Shown: one piece after another, positions 7,534-14,987 of the stretch
Layout of the letters: every line of letters begins with the position of its first letter
Position numbering within the stretch: position 1 is the first letter of the stretch
Source: Thalassovita sp.
Lineage (GTDB): Bacteria; Pseudomonadota; Alphaproteobacteria; Rhodobacterales; Rhodobacteraceae
Assembly: GCF_963691685.1 (NCBI RefSeq)
Contig: NZ_OY829290.1
Coordinates: 3,869,501-3,933,500, forward strand
Reading direction: 5' to 3'
DNA length: 64,000 nucleotides
The notes under the pieces: generated by a model
Database searches by the model: none
What the model was told of the DNA's origin: nothing
Seen by the model: only the letters and a program-made list of their open reading frames with translations
Made by a program: the position numbers and the translations under genes

Positions 7534-8493
7534 ATGAGCTTCCGCCTGCAACCAGCCGCCCCTGCACGCCCCAACCGTTGTCAGCTGTTTGGCCCGGCCT
7601 CCAACTCCAAGCTGTTTGCCAAAATGGCGGCGTCGGCTGCGGATGTGATCAACATCGACCTTGAGGATTCCGTGGCCCCCTCGGACAAGGATATGGCGCG
7701 CGCCAATGCGATTGAGGCGATCAACACCATCGATTGGGGCAGCAAAACCCTGTCAGTGCGGATCAACGGGCTAGACACCCCCTATTGGTACCGCGATGTG
7801 GTGGATCTGTTGGAACAGGCCGGCGATCGGCTGGATCAGATCATGATCCCGAAAGTGGGCTGCGCTGCGGATATCTACGCCGTGGATGCGCTGGTCACCG
7901 CGATTGAGGTCGCCAAGGGGCGCGCCAAGCGCATTGATTTTGAGGTGATCATCGAATCCGCCGCCGGCATCGCCCATGTTGAAGAAATTGCCGCTGCCTC
8001 CCCCCGGATGGCCGCGATGAGCCTGGGCGCCGCGGATTTCGCCGCCTCAATGGGCATGCAGACCACCGGCATCGGTGGCACGCAGGAAAACTACTACATG
8101 CTGCATGAGGGCCAGAAGCACTGGTCCGACCCGTGGCACTGGGCCCAAACCGCCATTGTTGCCGCTTGCCGCACCCATGGTGTGCTGCCGGTGGACGGGC
8201 CGTTTGGCGATTTCTCGGATGACGAAGGTTACATCGCGCAGGCCAAACGTTCGGCCACTCTGGGCATGGTAGGCAAATGGGCGATCCACCCGAAACAGAT
8301 CGCACTGGCCAATGAGGTCTTCACCCCGTCTGAGGCGGCTGTGACCGAAGCCCGCGAAATCCTTGCCGAGATGGAACAGGCCAAGGCCAACGGCGAAGGC
8401 GCCACGGTCTACAAGGGCCGTCTGGTCGATATCGCCTCGATCAAACAGGCCGAGGTGATCGTCGCCCAGGCCGAGCTGATCGCCGGCAGCTGA
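7534..8493 (+). CDS. mcl1: L-malyl-CoA/beta-methylmalyl-CoA lyase
   Basis: A 319-residue member of the CitE-like lyase family. It cleaves beta-methylmalyl-CoA to glyoxylate plus propionyl-CoA, and malyl-CoA to glyoxylate plus acetyl-CoA, in the ethylmalonyl-CoA pathway. The magnesium and CoA site elements are seen in NRCQLFGPASNSKLFAKM (15-32), INIDLEDSVAP (40-50), FEVIIESAAGI (near 145) and SLGAADFAASMG (near 170). KWAIHPKQI near 250 is the conserved C-terminal segment. The whole sequence is very like the Rhodobacter enzyme, which is why I use mcl1 rather than citE. It is monocistronic, followed by a clear terminator. Confidence 0.95.
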   Translation: MSFRLQPAAPARPNRCQLFGPASNSKLFAKMAASAADVINIDLEDSVAPSDKDMARANAIEAINTIDWGSKTLSVRINGLDTPYWYRDVVDLLEQAGDRLDQIMIPKVGCAADIYAVDALVTAIEVAKGRAKRIDFEVIIESAAGIAHVEEIAAASPRMAAMSLGAADFAASMGMQTTGIGGTQENYYMLHEGQKHWSDPWHWAQTAIVAACRTHGVLPVDGPFGDFSDDEGYIAQAKRSATLGMVGKWAIHPKQIALANEVFTPSEAAVTEAREILAEMEQAKANGEGATVYKGRLVDIASIKQAEVIVAQAELIAGS

Positions 8494-8511
8494 GCCACAA
8501 GCAATACCAAG

Positions 8512-8540
8512 AAGGGCGCCGACAACCGGCGCCCTTTTGC
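8512..8540 (+). terminator. Terminator after mcl1
   Basis: Perfect 10-bp stem, AAGGGCGCCG at 8512-8521 against 8527-8536, with a 5-base loop and the T tail TTTTGC, 19 bases after the mcl1 stop. Confidence 0.9.
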
Positions 8541-8562
8541 ATTTCTGAACCCGTGTTTCGCT

Positions 8563-9399
8563 TTACTTCAACAGCACACAGAGCTGGGTCAGCAGCTCCT
8601 CCGCCGGGGTGTCGGCGGGTGAATTCAGATAGACCTCATAGGGTGCGGCGTCGGCGGCCTCTTCACCGCTTTCCGGCAACCAGCGGCCATAAAGGTACTG
8701 ATAGGCCTCCGCCATGTTGGAATAGGGGCCTTTGAAGACCAGCACCGCCACCCGACCGGCAGCGTAGCCGCGTTCTTCCAGACCCTCAGGCAGGTCCTGA
8801 CCATCACGCAGGATCAACGCGGCAAAGCTGCGCAGCTGCTCCTCAGGCATTTCGGTTGGATCGCCACAGTAGATCCCCGCCATGCCGCAGGTCTTCTCCC
8901 AGAGGCCGCGGGCTGTGGCCAAGGCCGCCAGTTCCTCAAACTTGGCACCGATCCCCATATAGGATCCCTGATGCTCCCAGCCTGCCAGACGCAGCGCGCC
9001 GCGCTCCTCAATTTTAACATCAAACACTTTAAACTCCTCAGGTTTCATCTGCCGGAGCGCCACCAGCGGCACCCCTTGCTTGCGAAACGCCAGAGGCGTC
9101 AGACCATAGGCCGCCCGAAAGGCACGGCCAAAGCTTTGCGGCGTGGGATAGCCCACCTGGATGGCAATCTCGGCCACCGGATCGGTGCCCTGCACCAGCC
9201 GCAGCGCCGCCTGATGCAGCCGCACCCGGCGCACCATCTCGGCGCAGGTTTCCCCCATCATCGCATGAAACACCCGATGCCAGTGAAACCGCGACATCGC
9301 CGCCACGTCGGCCAGCCGGTCCAGCGACAGATCCCCCGCCGGATGATCATGGATATATTTCACCACACGCAGGATCCGGTCTTCGTAGCTTCCAGCCAT
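8563..9399 (-). CDS. AraC-family regulator with GyrI-like effector domain
   Basis: A 278-residue protein with an N-terminal AraC helix-turn-helix pair (about residues 8-105), including MSRFHWHRVFHAMMGE and VAEIAIQVGYPTPQSFGRAFRAAYGLTP. A C-terminal GyrI/SOUL-like ligand-binding domain follows (about 120-278), with LAGWEHQGSYMGIG and VFKGPYSNMAEAYQYLYGRWLPESG. Such proteins resemble Rob/SoxS-type regulators that sense small amphipathic compounds. The start at 9399 follows AGAGGG; an ATG at 9414 is an alternative. There is no obvious target gene, and the neighbours point away or are unrelated. Confidence 0.88.
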   Translation of the reverse strand: MAGSYEDRILRVVKYIHDHPAGDLSLDRLADVAAMSRFHWHRVFHAMMGETCAEMVRRVRLHQAALRLVQGTDPVAEIAIQVGYPTPQSFGRAFRAAYGLTPLAFRKQGVPLVALRQMKPEEFKVFDVKIEERGALRLAGWEHQGSYMGIGAKFEELAALATARGLWEKTCGMAGIYCGDPTEMPEEQLRSFAALILRDGQDLPEGLEERGYAAGRVAVLVFKGPYSNMAEAYQYLYGRWLPESGEEAADAAPYEVYLNSPADTPAEELLTQLCVLLK

Positions 9400-9495
9400 A
9401 ACGCCCTCTTTCATTTCGCAGGGCAGATGTGCCCCAGCCCGGATGAACAAGTCTTGCTGACCTGCAGATGCGGCATTTTTTTCACTGTTTCCCGT

Positions 9496-9539
9496 ATACT
9501 CCGGGGGAATTGGCCGCAGGCCAAGGGGGCAGCGCCCCC
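9496..9539 (+). repeat. Intergenic repeat with ATACTC-GGGGG head and GC hairpin
   Basis: ATACTCCGGGGG at 9496-9507 is followed by the stem TGGCC/GGCCA (9511-9523) and then GGGGGC/GCCCCC with loop AGC (9525-9539). The same order of parts recurs at 20437-20491 with a different middle stem, so I call it a dispersed intergenic element. Here it lies in the 196-base gap downstream of the Lrp gene and may end that transcript. Confidence 0.6.
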
Positions 9540-9595
9540 AAAAACGCCAGCAGGGCAGCGCCTCATTAGCCCCGCCACAAATCACGCCTCAATGA

Positions 9596-10048
9596 TCACG
9601 CCCGTTCATCCTTGGGTGAGCCCATGACAACAAAGGTGGTGATCGAATTCACTTGATCCAGCGTGCCCATGACATCGGTGTGGAAGCGTTTGTAGTCCGC
9701 AAGATCCCGCGCCTCCACGCGCAGCAGATATTCCACCGTGCCGGTGATGTTGTGGCATTCGCGCACCTCTGGCGCCAGCGCCACGGAGCGTTCAAACGCC
9801 TCCTGCGCGGATTTGGTGTGCAGCCCCAGCCCCACCGTCATATAGGCCACAAAGCCAACATCCCGCGCCGCCGGGTTGATCACCGCGCGATAGCCCTGAA
9901 TGACGCCTGAACGCTCCAGCTCCTGCACCCGGCGCAGACAGGCCGAGGGCGACAGCCCCACCCGATCCGCCAGTTCCAGGTTGGAAATCCGACCGTCACG
10001 CGACAATTCCTGCAATATCTTGTCGTTGATTTGATCTATCTTCGCCAT
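9596..10048 (-). CDS. Lrp/AsnC-family regulator
   Basis: A 150-residue regulator with an N-terminal winged helix (ILQELSRDGRISNLELADRVGLSPSA split across residues 11-36, then CLRRVQELERSGVIQGY) and a C-terminal RAM ligand domain (about 65-145, with VRECHNITGTVEYLLRV). It is divergent from a LysE-family exporter with only 72 bases between starts, the usual arrangement for an amino-acid sensor controlling its exporter. The sensed amino acid is not evident. No strong ribosome binding site is seen before the ATG. Confidence 0.92.
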   Translation of the reverse strand: MAKIDQINDKILQELSRDGRISNLELADRVGLSPSACLRRVQELERSGVIQGYRAVINPAARDVGFVAYMTVGLGLHTKSAQEAFERSVALAPEVRECHNITGTVEYLLRVEARDLADYKRFHTDVMGTLDQVNSITTFVVMGSPKDERA

Positions 10049-10120
10049 TTATTGTCTCATCTGCGTATCCACGCCCAACATTGCAATTTCAATGCAGTAA
10101 GAACAGCATAATCTTGCCCA

Positions 10121-10708
10121 ATGACGTACGACCTGATCACCGCCCTCGCCGCCTTTGCCTTTGTGACCTCTATCACCCCCGGCCCGAACAACCTGATGCT
10201 GATGGCCTCTGGTGCCAATTACGGATTCCGGCGCACCATTCCGCATATGCTGGGGGTGGCGCTGGGGTTTGTCCTGATGGTGGCCCTTGTCGGGGTTGGG
10301 CTGATGGGGCTGTTTGATGCCTTTCCAGTAACCCACACGGTGCTGAAGGTTGCCGGGATCGCCTATCTGTTGTGGTTGGCGTGGAAGATTGCCAATGCGG
10401 GCATGCCGGATACCAGCGGCAGCACCGGCACGCCGATGACCTTTCTACAGGCGGCGGCCTTTCAATGGGTGAACCCTAAGGCCTGGCAGATGGCGCTGAC
10501 TGCGATCACGCTTTATGCGCCGGAACGCACGGTGTTTTCGATCCTGATGGTGGCGGCGATTTTCGGCGCGGTGAACCTGCCTTCGGTCAGCAGCTGGACG
10601 GTGCTGGGCCAACAGATGAGCCGTGTGCTGTCCTCACCGCAACGGCTGCGAGCGTTCAATATTTTTATGGCCGTGTTGCTGGTGGCGTCGCTCCTGCCGG
10701 TTCTCTAA
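10121..10708 (+). CDS. LysE-family amino-acid exporter
   Basis: A 195-residue inner-membrane protein with about six hydrophobic segments. The N-terminal signature FVTSITPGPNNLMLMASGANYGFRRTIPH spans residues 14-42, with the TPGPNN motif at its heart. Members of the family (LysE, RhtB, RhtC) export amino acids or homoserine lactones. The divergent Lrp-type regulator at 10048 probably controls it. The substrate is unknown. The gene below starts 11 bases after this stop, so the two are likely co-transcribed. Confidence 0.92.
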   Translation: MTYDLITALAAFAFVTSITPGPNNLMLMASGANYGFRRTIPHMLGVALGFVLMVALVGVGLMGLFDAFPVTHTVLKVAGIAYLLWLAWKIANAGMPDTSGSTGTPMTFLQAAAFQWVNPKAWQMALTAITLYAPERTVFSILMVAAIFGAVNLPSVSSWTVLGQQMSRVLSSPQRLRAFNIFMAVLLVASLLPVL

Positions 10709-10718
10709 TCTCCACTTC

Positions 10719-11336
10719 ATGACACTGACCCTGATCCACACCGCCGATGTACACCGCCTGACCTTTAATGCCCTGCGCGACCAGCTGGCGCCGGAGGCTG
10801 CGCTGACCCATCTGGTGCGTCCCGATTGGCTGGCGCAGGCGCAGGCCGGGATCAGCGATGCGCTGCGCGATGAGGTTGGCGCGGCGATTGACGCCGCTGA
10901 GGGGCCTGTTCTGTGCAGCTGCACCAGCCTGGGCCCGATCGCTGAGGCGTTTGGCGCCATTCGCATTGATCAGCCGATGATGCGCGCCGCCGCAGAAACC
11001 GGGGGGCGGGTGCTGATCGCCTATTGCCTGCGTTCGACCGAGGCGCCCAGCCTGTCGCTGCTGGAGCGGGAGTTTCAGGCCGCGGGCAACATGACCCCGG
11101 CCGCGCCGCTGTTTCTGGGGCAGCATTGGCCGCTGTTCGACGCTGGTGACCTGCCGGGGTTTGCCACGGCGCTTAGCCAGGATATCCGGCATGCGGCCGG
11201 GCAAGGGCAGTATAGCGCCATCGTTCTGGCGCAGGCCTCCATGGCGGGGGCGGCAGCGGCATTGCAGGACCTGCCCTGCCCTGTTTTGACCTCGCCTGAA
11301 TTGGCGCTGCGGGCGGCGCTCTCTGGCGCGATTTGA
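10719..11336 (+). CDS. Putative Asp/Glu/hydantoin racemase-like protein
   Basis: A 205-residue protein starting MTLTLIHTADVHR. The layout resembles Asp/Glu racemases: a first cysteine in LCSCTSLGPIAEAFG (near residue 66-80) and a second in DLPCPVLTSPELALRAA (near 186-202), preceded by IVLAQASMAGAAA. In that superfamily two cysteines act as paired acid and base. I did not see a full racemase signature, so the enzyme activity is tentative. It sits directly after the LysE exporter, probably co-transcribed, which hints at amino-acid metabolism. Confidence 0.55.
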   Translation: MTLTLIHTADVHRLTFNALRDQLAPEAALTHLVRPDWLAQAQAGISDALRDEVGAAIDAAEGPVLCSCTSLGPIAEAFGAIRIDQPMMRAAAETGGRVLIAYCLRSTEAPSLSLLEREFQAAGNMTPAAPLFLGQHWPLFDAGDLPGFATALSQDIRHAAGQGQYSAIVLAQASMAGAAAALQDLPCPVLTSPELALRAALSGAI

Positions 11337-11441
11337 TTGGGGAAAATACGCCTGCCCCTCCCCTTAGGTCACATGCGTTGTTGCATCTGAGCGCAGGCAG
11401 CGCCATATAACCTGCCATCCAAGGCTGGAGACTGACATAAA

Positions 11442-12404
11442 ATGACCAACTACCTCGACTTTGAACGCCCCCTTGCCGAGATCGAAGGCAAAGCCGAAGA
11501 GCTGCGCGCGATGGCCCGCCAGAACGAGGAAATGGACGTCGAAGAAGAAGCTGCTGCTTTGGACAAAAAAGCGTCCGAAATGCTGGCCGAACTGTATAAG
11601 ACCCTGACACCGTGGCGCAAATGCCAGGTGGCACGGCATCCCGACCGGCCGCATTGCCAAGATTACATCGACGCGCTGTTCACCGAATACACGCCGCTGG
11701 CGGGTGACCGGAACTTTGCCGATGATCACGCCGTCATGGGCGGTCTGGCGCGTTTCGGCGACACCCCGGTGATGGTGATCGGCCATGAAAAAGGCAACGA
11801 CACCAAAAGCCGAATCGACCGCAACTTTGGCATGGCGCGCCCCGAGGGCTACCGCAAAGCCGTGCGTCTGATGGAAATGGCGGACAAGTTTGGCCTGCCG
11901 GTGATCACCCTGGTGGACACCCCCGGTGCCTATCCCGGCAAAGGCGCGGAAGAGCGCGGCCAGTCCGAAGCCATCGCCCGTTCGACGGAAAAATGCCTGC
12001 AGATCGGCGTGCCGCTGATTTCGGTGATCGTCGGCGAAGGTGGCTCGGGCGGGGCAGTGGCCTTTGCCACGGCAAACCGCGTCGCGATGATGGAACATTC
12101 GGTCTATTCGGTGATCACGCCGGAGGGCTGTGCCTCGATCCTGTGGAAGAACGCCGACAAGATGCGCGAAGCCGCCGAAGCGCTGCGTCTGACCGCGCAG
12201 GACCTGACCAAGCTGGGCGTGACCGACCGGGTGATTGACGAACCGCTGGGCGGCGCACATCGCGATGCGGGCGCCTCGATCAAAGCGGTTGGCGAACACA
12301 TCCAGTCGATGCTGGATGAGCTGGCCGGCCAGTCGCCGGAGCAGCTGGTCAAAGACCGCCGCCAGAAGTTCCTGGACATGGGCAGCAAGGGCCTGGCCGC
12401 CTAA
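11442..12404 (+). CDS. accA: Acetyl-CoA carboxylase carboxyltransferase subunit alpha
   Basis: A 320-residue subunit that, with AccD, moves the carboxyl group from biotin to acetyl-CoA to give malonyl-CoA for fatty-acid synthesis. Features seen are YLDFERPLAEIEGK at the N-terminus, a coiled-coil stretch to about residue 60, KGNDTKSRIDRNFGMARPEGYRKA near 120-143, LVDTPGAYPGKGAEERGQ near 160-177, and the oxyanion segment EGGSGGAVAFA near 200. Length matches the family. GGAGA precedes the start. It is monocistronic, with a terminator 21 bases after the stop. Confidence 0.98.
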   Translation: MTNYLDFERPLAEIEGKAEELRAMARQNEEMDVEEEAAALDKKASEMLAELYKTLTPWRKCQVARHPDRPHCQDYIDALFTEYTPLAGDRNFADDHAVMGGLARFGDTPVMVIGHEKGNDTKSRIDRNFGMARPEGYRKAVRLMEMADKFGLPVITLVDTPGAYPGKGAEERGQSEAIARSTEKCLQIGVPLISVIVGEGGSGGAVAFATANRVAMMEHSVYSVITPEGCASILWKNADKMREAAEALRLTAQDLTKLGVTDRVIDEPLGGAHRDAGASIKAVGEHIQSMLDELAGQSPEQLVKDRRQKFLDMGSKGLAA

Positions 12405-12425
12405 GAGCTGAACAGAGTTAGATTA

Positions 12426-12463
12426 AAAAGCCGCCCACCTGTCTGCCGGGCGGCTTTTCTTTT
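12426..12463 (+). terminator. Terminator between convergent accA and crotonase genes
   Basis: Perfect 11-bp stem, AAAAGCCGCCC at 12426-12436 against 12448-12458, then CTTTT. The A-run on the 5' side means it can also work for the minus-strand crotonase gene ending at 12482. Confidence 0.92.
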
Positions 12464-12481
12464 GCAATCAAGGTCTAGTGG

Positions 12482-13342
12482 TTACGGGCGGTTCGCGCCG
12501 GGCAGCGGGCCGTTTGCCGTCCAATCCCAGGTGCCACTGTCGCGTTCCGCCACCGCCTGTTTCCAGCCCACCGCCTCAGCCCGCTGTTTGAAGGTCAACC
12601 CTTCGGGCGAATGGCGGGTGATGCCGTCAAACACGGTGGCCAGACGTTGCGTGGCCTGCATGGTCTGCTCCATCGCCTGATTGATCACCATCTTCTGCAT
12701 CGCCAGCTGATTGATCGGAACTGCCGCCATCCGTTCGGCCATCGCCTCAACCTCAGCGTCCAGATCCGCGGCAGGCACGGCGTTCAGCACCAGCCCCATA
12801 TCCGCGGCCTCGCGCCCGGTGATCTTGTCACCGGTGAACAGCATCCGTTTGGCCCGTTCCGGCCCCAGACGATAGACCCACATCGCGGTGGTCGGGCAGC
12901 CCCAGACGCGGGCGGGCATGTAGCCGATCTGCGCCTCCTCCGCCATGATGGTCAGATCAGCGCAGAGCGCGATGTCCGAACCCCCGGCAACCGCAAACCC
13001 GTGCACCTTGCAGATCACTGGCTTCATCGCCTTCCACAGCGACATGTAGTGCTGGGTGTTGCGCCACATGCACTGATAGTCCTTGATCGGATCCCAGGGC
13101 ATCGGCTGGGTCACCTCACCTGATCCGTTGCCTTCGGCATAAAAGGTCAGATCATAGCCCGCGCAGAAGGCCTTGCCGGCGCCGGACAGCACCATCACAT
13201 GCACCTCTGGGTCATGATCGGCGCGTTGCACGGCGGCCTCCAACTCCACCGGCAGCTCATCATCGATGGCATTCATCACCTCAGGCCGGTTCAAGGTGAT
13301 CCGCGCGATGCGGCCGTCGCGTTCATATAACACTTTGCTCAT
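12482..13342 (-). CDS. Crotonase-family protein with altered active site
   Basis: A 286-residue crotonase-fold protein. The oxyanion segments are present: AFCAGYDL near residue 60 and VHGFAVAGGSDIALCADL near 115-132. In standard enoyl-CoA hydratase two glutamates act as catalysts. Here the first position reads Asp (GGSDIAL) and the second, normally in a PE pair, reads PA (GYMPARVWGCPTTAMW). It therefore probably catalyses a different reaction or a partial one, such as isomerisation or thioester hydrolysis. GGGAGGA precedes the start. It is divergent from the LysR gene, with no acyl-CoA partner genes nearby. Confidence 0.85.
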   Translation of the reverse strand: MSKVLYERDGRIARITLNRPEVMNAIDDELPVELEAAVQRADHDPEVHVMVLSGAGKAFCAGYDLTFYAEGNGSGEVTQPMPWDPIKDYQCMWRNTQHYMSLWKAMKPVICKVHGFAVAGGSDIALCADLTIMAEEAQIGYMPARVWGCPTTAMWVYRLGPERAKRMLFTGDKITGREAADMGLVLNAVPAADLDAEVEAMAERMAAVPINQLAMQKMVINQAMEQTMQATQRLATVFDGITRHSPEGLTFKQRAEAVGWKQAVAERDSGTWDWTANGPLPGANRP

Positions 13343-13506
13343 TTCGGTTCCTCCCTGCGGTCAGGGAACACGGCGCGCGAAAGGCTGTAAATTGTTTCGC
13401 CCCGTCACTTAGTCGTCACTAATTTCGCCTCCATCGCCGGAAACCGGGCCAAAGGAATTGCTGCCCCCCGGTTCCGTTTTCCGCAGGGACGCGCAATAGT
13501 CGCCGG

Positions 13507-14415
13507 ATGATCGAGAAGTTGGAAATGTTCATCGCCCTTGCCCGTGAGCAGCACTTTGGCCGCGCGGCGGAGGCCTGCCGGGTCACCCAGCCCAGCCTTT
13601 CGGCCGCCATCAAGCAGCTGGAGGAACAGCTGGGCGTTGTGCTGGTGCACCGGGGATCGCGGTTTCAGGGGCTGACGCCCGAGGGGCAGCGGGTTTTGGA
13701 CTGGGCGCGCCAGATCGTAGGCGATGTGCGCACCATGAAAGAAGAGATGCGCACCGCGCGGCAGGGGCTTTCCGGCAATCTACGACTGGCGGTGATCCCA
13801 ACTGCGCTGACGCTGGTGTCTGACCTGACGGCGGATTTTGCCCGTGCCCATCCAAATGTGCGGCTGACCATCTGGTCGCGCACCTCGGGTGAGATCCTGT
13901 CGATGCTGGACAATCTGCAGATCGATGCCGGGCTGACCTATCTGGACAATGAACCGCTGGGCCGGGTGACCACGGTGCCGATCCATGCCGAACGCTATGT
14001 GCTGATGCTGCGGCGCGATCACCCGCTGGCCAGCCGGGCGCAGGTGAAATGGGCCGAACTGGCAGAGCTGCCGCTGTGCCTGCTGACACCGGATATGCAG
14101 AACCGCCGCATCATCAACACTCATCTCAGCACCGCCGGGGTGGAAACGCAGCCGCAGATCGAAGCCTCCTCCCTGATCGTGTTGATTTCCCATGTGATGA
14201 GCGGCGGATGGGCGTCGATCCTGCCGCAGAAAAGCACCGAAATCTTCCTGCAAAACGAATCACCCGACGGCGGATTGGTGGCCGTTCCGCTGGTCAGCCC
14301 CGAAGCCAGCCATCGAATTGGGCTTATTGCGCCACACCGTGAACCCCATGCGCCGGTGCTGACGGCGCTTCTCGACTCTGCCATGTCGCTTTCGGAACGG
14401 TTGGGTCAACGATAG
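13507..14415 (+). CDS. LysR-family regulator beside the fds operon
   Basis: A 302-residue LysR regulator with the N-terminal winged helix at about 1-60 (IALAREQHFGRAAEACRVTQPSLSAAIKQLEEQLG split over residues 9-43) and a periplasmic-binding-like effector domain from about 90. It lies immediately upstream of, and in the same direction as, the formate dehydrogenase genes, the place taken by FdsR-type regulators in other bacteria, so control of fds is the best guess. The crotonase gene is divergent from it and is a second possible target. It starts at an ATG with only a weak ribosome binding site. Confidence 0.88.
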   Translation: MIEKLEMFIALAREQHFGRAAEACRVTQPSLSAAIKQLEEQLGVVLVHRGSRFQGLTPEGQRVLDWARQIVGDVRTMKEEMRTARQGLSGNLRLAVIPTALTLVSDLTADFARAHPNVRLTIWSRTSGEILSMLDNLQIDAGLTYLDNEPLGRVTTVPIHAERYVLMLRRDHPLASRAQVKWAELAELPLCLLTPDMQNRRIINTHLSTAGVETQPQIEASSLIVLISHVMSGGWASILPQKSTEIFLQNESPDGGLVAVPLVSPEASHRIGLIAPHREPHAPVLTALLDSAMSLSERLGQR

Positions 14416-14470
14416 TCAATTCCTATCAAGTAACGAAATTTCGATATTGATTGGTGATGTAAAATTCACC
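14411..14470 (+). promoter_or_regulatory. Candidate operator region upstream of fdsG
   Basis: Two inverted repeats lie in the 92-base gap before fdsG: GATAG-N7-CTATC at 14411-14427 (overlapping the LysR stop codon) and GGTGA-N8-TCACC at 14453-14470. Either could bind the adjacent LysR protein. This is inference from symmetry only. Confidence 0.35.
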
Positions 14471-14507
14471 CAAATCGTGGTAAGTTACTGTTAGGGAGGG
14501 CCCTGCG

Positions 14508-14987
14508 ATGCCAGATGCATTGCTTGCCGATACTCAGCTCGAGGCGCTGCACAGCATCCTCGCCCAGCATGTTGGGCTGGAAGGACCGCTGCTACCGATC
14601 CTGCATGCGGTGCAGGAAGAATTTGACCATATCCCCGCCGGTGCGGTGCCGGTGATCGCGGATCACCTGAACATCGGCCGCGCCGAGGTGCATGGCGTTG
14701 TCAGCTTCTACCACGATTTCCGCGACCTGCCAGCGGGCCGCCATGTGGTGAAGATCTGCCGCGCCGAGGCCTGTCAGGCCATGGGTGTGACCCAGATGGC
14801 CGATGGCGCGCTGCAAAAGCTGGGGCTGGAATGGCACGGCACCTCCAAAAACGGGGCTGTGACGATTGAGCCGGTCTATTGCCTGGGCCTCTGTGCCTCA
14901 GGCCCGGCTGCGATGGTCAATGACACGCTGCATGGCCGGCTGACCGCAGAGAAACTGGAAACCCTACTGGCGGAGGCAAGCGCATGA
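14508..14987 (+). CDS. fdsG: Formate dehydrogenase gamma subunit (NuoE-like)
   Basis: A 159-residue subunit carrying one [2Fe-2S] cluster in the soluble NAD-dependent molybdenum formate dehydrogenase. The four cysteine ligands are seen as CRAEAC (near residue 84-89) and CLGLC (near 125-129), the NuoE pattern. It is the first gene of fdsGBA-fdhD-fdsD, with GGGAGGG upstream. Its stop overlaps the fdsB start by four bases (ATGA). It passes electrons between the FdsA clusters and the FMN/NAD site of FdsB. Confidence 0.96.
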   Translation: MPDALLADTQLEALHSILAQHVGLEGPLLPILHAVQEEFDHIPAGAVPVIADHLNIGRAEVHGVVSFYHDFRDLPAGRHVVKICRAEACQAMGVTQMADGALQKLGLEWHGTSKNGAVTIEPVYCLGLCASGPAAMVNDTLHGRLTAEKLETLLAEASA

